8,408 bases of DNA, from assembly GCA_001804345.1 (NCBI GenBank), contig MHFU01000045.1:1-8408 (forward strand), in the 5' to 3' direction. This DNA comes from Omnitrophica bacterium RIFOXYB12_FULL_50_7. Lineage in GTDB: Bacteria > Omnitrophota > Omnitrophia > Omnitrophales > Aquincolibacteriaceae. The notes under the pieces were generated by a model. That model was not told the origin of the DNA, did not search any database, and worked only from the letters and a program-made list of their open reading frames with translations. A program made the position numbers and the translations under genes. This document shows, piece after piece, positions 5,424 to 8,408 of the stretch (within the stretch, counting starts at the first letter, position 1; each line of letters opens with the position of its first letter).

Positions 5424-6694
5424 GATCTTTTTTCCTTTCCGTCCTTTTTATTACCGGGACGAGCGTGAAGCTGTCTGTATTTGGCCCATAGCGCGCTGAT
5501 CATCACAATGATAAGAGCCCACATCGGGATAAGCGCGAGCTTTCGCAACCACAGAGACTGCCGTTTCTGATGAATACTGCGATCAATGTCTGCGGTATTC
5601 GAGATCACCTTCTTGTGCAGTTCGGAGACGCGTTCGGGAGAAAGAGTGTGCTGCAACGGCGCCATCGCGATCACATTCGTTTTGACCGATTCGAGAGAAG
5701 CCATTTCCGGTTCCACAAAAATCCCCTCGATCGACGCCTGTTTGACCAAGGCCGTTGTGGATCGGAGCTTTTCTTCAGCCTCGGTCAACATTTTGAGGAT
5801 CTCGCCGCCCCTTTTGGCCTCCGGGCCTTCCGCACTATGGCATCGAATGCAGGTCTGATCATAGAGGACCTTGCTTGCCGGCTTGACCTCGTGGTTCCCA
5901 TGGCAAGAGATACACTCTGAAAATTTCCCCTGCTCTGATGCCGTGACATGAACACTTTCCAGAAAATGTTTTTTCTCATTCATGTGGCACTTTCCGCAAG
6001 TCGTCCCGACATCCCGAGCTCCCGGCGGTACCGCCCCGTGATAGCCATGACAACTGATGCAGCTCGCGGCACCCGTATCCTTTTTCTCCAGCAACGCTTT
6101 ACCATGAACGCTCGTCTGATAGATCTTAAAAATATCCGAAGGGAGTTTGTATTGAGACATCAGTTTTTCATTACCGTGACAACGATTACAAGTCTTGGAA
6201 AGATTTAAAGGATAGACGGAACTTCCGGGATCCCCCACAGGCAGGATATCGTGTTCACCATGACAATCGCTGCAAACAGCAACGTTCGTGTCCCCCTGGA
6301 AAAGTTTCTTCCCGTGCATGCTCGTTTTGTACTGGGCCAGCTGGTCCGTACGGATTCCATAAAAGTTCATGATCTCGACGTTCGCATGGCAATTTCCGCA
6401 CATTTCAGCAATCTGTTTCTTGCTGGGAGCTCCGATATACCCTGTGCCGGGGGCTTTGGCGAGTTCTTTCGTCGATTGGGCAGGATCCCCTCCGTGGCAA
6501 CGATCACAGAAGATCCCCTGCTGAGAATGGATGCTTCCCTTCATGTCTTCCTGCATGTCCGAGTGACATACAACGCATGAATTAACTTGCGGGGTTTGTG
6601 TTGTTTGAGCGAGCCCCGACCCCTGGCAGACTGCCAGTATCCCTAGGGAAAACACAATCAACCCAGCATTTATCGAGCGGTCATGATGATTCAT
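5420..6694 (-). CDS. Nonaheme c-type cytochrome with C-terminal membrane anchor, probable bc-complex partner
   Basis: The 424-residue protein has a Sec-type signal (about 1-30, likely cut after GLAQ), then nine CxxCH sites at C40, C63, C99, C141, C169, C212, C233, C261 and C282. A haem-free, probably helical stretch (about 296-380) and one membrane segment at 387-405 follow, ending in a basic cytoplasmic tail. Repeated SxHGK and CHGxH motifs around the haems are typical of multiheme cytochromes with bis-His haems. It is encoded immediately before the Rieske protein (4-nt overlap), where a bc operon would carry cytochrome c1 or f; none is found here, so it is the probable electron acceptor of the Rieske centre. 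The start ATG lies 14 nt inside the tatC end with a weak ribosome site, so reinitiation from tatC is likely. The exact acceptor downstream is unknown. Confidence 0.9.
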   Translation of the reverse strand: MNHHDRSINAGLIVFSLGILAVCQGSGLAQTTQTPQVNSCVVCHSDMQEDMKGSIHSQQGIFCDRCHGGDPAQSTKELAKAPGTGYIGAPSKKQIAEMCGNCHANVEIMNFYGIRTDQLAQYKTSMHGKKLFQGDTNVAVCSDCHGEHDILPVGDPGSSVYPLNLSKTCNRCHGNEKLMSQYKLPSDIFKIYQTSVHGKALLEKKDTGAASCISCHGYHGAVPPGARDVGTTCGKCHMNEKKHFLESVHVTASEQGKFSECISCHGNHEVKPASKVLYDQTCIRCHSAEGPEAKRGGEILKMLTEAEEKLRSTTALVKQASIEGIFVEPEMASLESVKTNVIAMAPLQHTLSPERVSELHKKVISNTADIDRSIHQKRQSLWLRKLALIPMWALIIVMISALWAKYRQLHARPGNKKDGKEKRS

Positions 6695-7433
6695 GTTTAC
6701 TTTTCAGACTTTGTGATATCGTTCGGTTTTTTTCTGCGAACAGGGCGACCCCGATACAAACTAAATACAGAAAGAACATTGGCAGCGAAAGCAAGAGCAT
6801 GTTGACAGCATCGGGAGTAGGTGTCAAGACTGCCGCTGCTACTAGAATAAAGACCGCGGCAATACGCCATCCGCCGATCATTTTTGTAGACGTCAAAATC
6901 GCGTATTTGGAGAGAACGAATGCAAGAATTGGCATTTCAAAAACCAGCCCCCCCGCAAGCAACAAAGAGAGGACAAAGGAAATGTAGGATTCCAGTGAAA
7001 TGACATACTGGAGTTCACCTCGTCCGAGGCTCAAGAGAAATTTGACAGAGGCTGGGATGAGAACAAAAAAGTTAAAAGCCGCCCCCACAATAAAACACAA
7101 GGTCCCGGAGAAAATGAAAAGGACACCGTTTCTGATGTGGCGCAGACCCAGCGCAGGCGAAATAAACATCCATGCCTCGTAGAGGCATAAGGGCAAAGCG
7201 CAGACGAGACCGGCTGTTAGCGCAACTTTCATATAGGCGAGTATCGCGGCAGTCGGGCTGAACACCGCCAGCGTATCGATCTGCCCCGCGGCGGGCCACT
7301 TCAACATCCGGATCAGATCATTTACGAAGTAAAAAGAAACACCCGAAAAGAACAAAACCGACAGAAGAACCCACAGAATTCTTTTTCGAAGCTCTTCGAG
7401 ATGAGCTCCAAGGAGGAGAGGCCTGTCCATCAT
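6681..7433 (-). CDS. tatC: Sec-independent protein translocase subunit TatC
   Basis: The 250-residue protein is the signal-recognition core of the twin-arginine translocase. It shows the conserved N-terminal HLEELRKR (11-18), YEAWMFISPALG (85-96) with the family Phe and Pro, FEMP (165-168) with the conserved Glu, and LTPTPDAVN (203-211). Six hydrophobic segments lie at about 19-37, 67-88, 105-127, 151-176, 190-203 and 210-233. Two adjacent ATG codons (7433, 7430) start only 7 nt after the tatA stop. A longer open frame reaching 7565 would run through tatA and is not family-like. The gene overlaps the nonaheme cytochrome start by 14 nt, tying Tat export to the Rieske/cytochrome b operon. No separate tatB is seen, so this appears to be a minimal TatA-TatC pair. 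Confidence 0.95.
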   Translation of the reverse strand: MMDRPLLLGAHLEELRKRILWVLLSVLFFSGVSFYFVNDLIRMLKWPAAGQIDTLAVFSPTAAILAYMKVALTAGLVCALPLCLYEAWMFISPALGLRHIRNGVLFIFSGTLCFIVGAAFNFFVLIPASVKFLLSLGRGELQYVISLESYISFVLSLLLAGGLVFEMPILAFVLSKYAILTSTKMIGGWRIAAVFILVAAAVLTPTPDAVNMLLLSLPMFFLYLVCIGVALFAEKNRTISQSLKSKHESS

Positions 7434-7440
7434 CGACCGG

Positions 7441-7623
7441 TTACTTGGGCTCGGGAGGATTTTTTTGCGAAGGTCCGGAATGATCGTCGTCTTTGATGGA
7501 TTTTTTAAATTCACGAATTGCCGAGCCGAGACCTTTGGCGATATCCACGAGGCGACCACCTCCAAAAAGAAGGAGAATCACCAAAAAAATAACGATCAGT
7601 TCGGGCATCCCAAGATTGAACAT
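7441..7623 (-). CDS. tatA: Sec-independent protein translocase subunit TatA (TatA/E family)
   Basis: The 60-residue protein has the standard TatA plan: a short periplasmic N-terminus (MFNLGMPE), one membrane helix at about 9-21, the FGGGRL hinge, the amphipathic helix DIAKGLGSAIREFKKS at about 27-42, and a short acidic/Pro-rich tail. TatA oligomers form the passage for folded proteins recognised by TatC. The start is supported by GAGGAG six bases upstream (7630-7635). Residue 8 is Glu, as in many single-TatA systems that also do the TatB job. It lies 7 nt before tatC. A 9-bp inverted repeat embraces the spacer before it and includes part of the start codon. Confidence 0.95.
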   Translation of the reverse strand: MFNLGMPELIVIFLVILLLFGGGRLVDIAKGLGSAIREFKKSIKDDDHSGPSQKNPPEPK

Positions 7624-7679
7624 TGTTTGCTCCTCTTTTTCTTAAAGATCCTTATGGATGACCCCTATCCGCAAACAAT
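7622..7679 (-). promoter_or_regulatory. Inverted repeat spanning the cytochrome-tatA junction
   Basis: ATTGTTTGC at 7622-7630 is the exact reverse complement of GCAAACAAT at 7671-7679. In the leftward transcript the pair would form a 9-bp stem with a 40-nt loop. The 3' arm contains the last G of the tatA ribosome site and the AU of its AUG, and the 5' arm begins at the upstream stop codon. No T-run follows, so it is not an intrinsic terminator. A role in controlling tatA translation or stabilising mRNA is inference. Confidence 0.4.
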
Positions 7680-8236
7680 TACTTCTTCGGAATTGAATGC
7701 TTGATCTTTTCCAATCGCTCTTGATAGTTGAAAGGCTTATTGAACGGATTCTCTGAATTGTGACACCGAGCGCATGTCTTTTCATCCGGGATCACAAGTC
7801 CCGCCGCAATGGCTGCATCACGATCTTTCATCACGCTCAATTTCAAGTAGTCCTTCCCTGCGCCATGACAGGATTCACACGAAATACCTTCTTCCACTGG
7901 AATGGCCTGTGTCACTTGCGCTTCCGTATACCCGTAAGCTGTCGAATGGCATTTCAGGCATTTTCCGTCCTTCTGAGGATCAGCGACATTCAACTTCAGG
8001 CCCACTTCTTTCGCTTCCGGCGTTCCTAAGGATTCAAAAGCCTTGGAGTGCTCTGAGGCCTGCCATTTCGAAAACTGTTCCCCTTGCGCGGGAGTCTTGT
8101 GACAAATCGAACATTTCTTCACGCCTGCGTATTCATGCACCGCTTCCGCACGGGCTCCAGGAATAGCCAGAAAAGCAAAGACACACGCTAAAATTCCATA
8201 TCTCCCAAGATAAGCCAGCATTGATCTTTTATTCAT
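7679..8236 (-). CDS. Secreted tetraheme c-type cytochrome (cytochrome c554-like)
   Basis: The 185-residue protein has a Sec signal peptide ending in an AxA-type site (GARA at 27-30), then the mature start EAVHEYAG and four CxxCH haem sites at C42, C93, C120 and C155. The layout (YAGVKKCSICH; KWQASEHSKAFESL; KCLKCH; GISCESCHGAGKDY; KTCARCHN) matches a widespread c554-like tetraheme family of anaerobic respirers. As a soluble periplasmic protein it could carry electrons from the bc-type complex encoded downstream. ATG at 8236 is chosen because AAGGAGG (8244-8250) lies 7 nt upstream. The ATG at 8242 would sit almost on that site, and the frame upstream to 8347 has no signal-like sequence. It is the first gene of the leftward cluster in view, with 55 nt between its stop and tatA. 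Confidence 0.92.
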   Translation of the reverse strand: MNKRSMLAYLGRYGILACVFAFLAIPGARAEAVHEYAGVKKCSICHKTPAQGEQFSKWQASEHSKAFESLGTPEAKEVGLKLNVADPQKDGKCLKCHSTAYGYTEAQVTQAIPVEEGISCESCHGAGKDYLKLSVMKDRDAAIAAGLVIPDEKTCARCHNSENPFNKPFNYQERLEKIKHSIPKK

Positions 8237-8408
8237 AATCATTCCTCCTTGACGCACCCATGTCACCACGGGCACTTGGCTTTTAAAATAGCTAGGTCCT
8301 CTGATAAAACTAGCGCTCATACTGCTACTTTTCACCACAAAGTTCAAGCGGAATCCATGAACGTGTCAGTTACGATTCAAAAGTGGACAGGTTTATAGAG
8401 ATTTACGA
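8237..8408. other. Upstream region of the cluster, no gene seen
   Basis: This stretch holds the strong AAGGAGG ribosome site (8244-8250) of the tetraheme cytochrome but no convincing gene on either strand. A leftward TTGAAC, 17-nt spacer, CAGTAT arrangement (within about 8317-8345) is a poor sigma-70 match. The far right part (8364-8390) starts TGTCAG and ends GGACAG, resembling the end of an insertion sequence, without proof. Confidence 0.35.

Noticed and set aside
6622..6640. Possible lipobox (LAVC) in the nonaheme cytochrome signal
   Set aside because: The residue before Cys is Val rather than Gly, Ala or Ser, and an ordinary signal peptidase site follows at about residue 30.
5786..6649. 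Repeated CxxCH-coding stretches resembling a tandem DNA repeat
   Set aside because: The similarity is confined to haem motifs and CHG codons at irregular spacing, which follows from protein function and not from a DNA repeat or CRISPR array.
8252..8272. Sigma-54-like GG/GC spacing upstream of the tetraheme cytochrome
   Set aside because: Only the GG and TGC bases match, and the predicted transcription start would fall on the ribosome site.
8317..8345. Sigma-70-like promoter (TTGAAC, 17-nt spacer, CAGTAT) upstream of the tetraheme cytochrome
   Set aside because: Only 4 of 6 and 3 of 6 consensus bases match, so it cannot be told from chance.

Overview
The window looks like a chromosomal respiratory gene cluster from an anaerobic or facultatively anaerobic bacterium with a periplasm. 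All supported genes lie on the minus strand, so they read from the right edge to the left edge. The cluster is full of multiheme c-type cytochromes and membrane quinone-reactive proteins and carries its own Tat export genes. Base composition is moderate. This style of cluster (Rieske/cytochrome b with a multiheme partner, NrfD modules, NapC/NirT-like cytochromes) occurs in Nitrospirota, Desulfobacterota, Omnitrophota and relatives. I cannot assign the phylum from the sequence alone.

Layout in transcription order. Block 1 (about 8236 to 3543): a secreted tetraheme cytochrome of the c554-like type; tatA; tatC; a nonaheme cytochrome with a C-terminal membrane anchor; a Rieske iron-sulfur protein with a twin-arginine signal; and a full-length cytochrome b. 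The middle four genes are tightly packed (7-nt gap, 14-nt overlap, 4-nt overlap). A 231-nt spacer rich in palindromic motifs separates the Rieske and cytochrome b genes. Two candidate intrinsic terminators follow cytochrome b. Block 2 (about 3317 to 1 and beyond): a membrane-anchored octaheme cytochrome; a four-cluster ferredoxin-type subunit; an NrfD/HybB/DsrP-like quinone-binding membrane protein; and a NapC/NirT-family cytochrome cut by the left edge. These genes are also tightly coupled (1-nt and 3-nt gaps, then an ATGA overlap).

How they may work together (inference): block 1 encodes a bc-type quinol:cytochrome oxidoreductase whose usual cytochrome c1 or f is missing and apparently replaced by the nonaheme protein. 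Block 2 encodes a quinone-linked electron-transfer module with no molybdopterin catalytic subunit in view. At least 23 c-type haems are encoded, enough for a long periplasmic electron-transfer chain linking two quinone-reactive complexes to an acceptor or donor not seen here. TatA and TatC probably help export the Rieske protein and possibly the ferredoxin subunit.

There is no stretch over 300 bases without a gene. The three larger non-coding stretches (3318-3542, 4722-4952 and 8237-8408) are described individually. No tRNA, rRNA, CRISPR array or complete mobile element was found.
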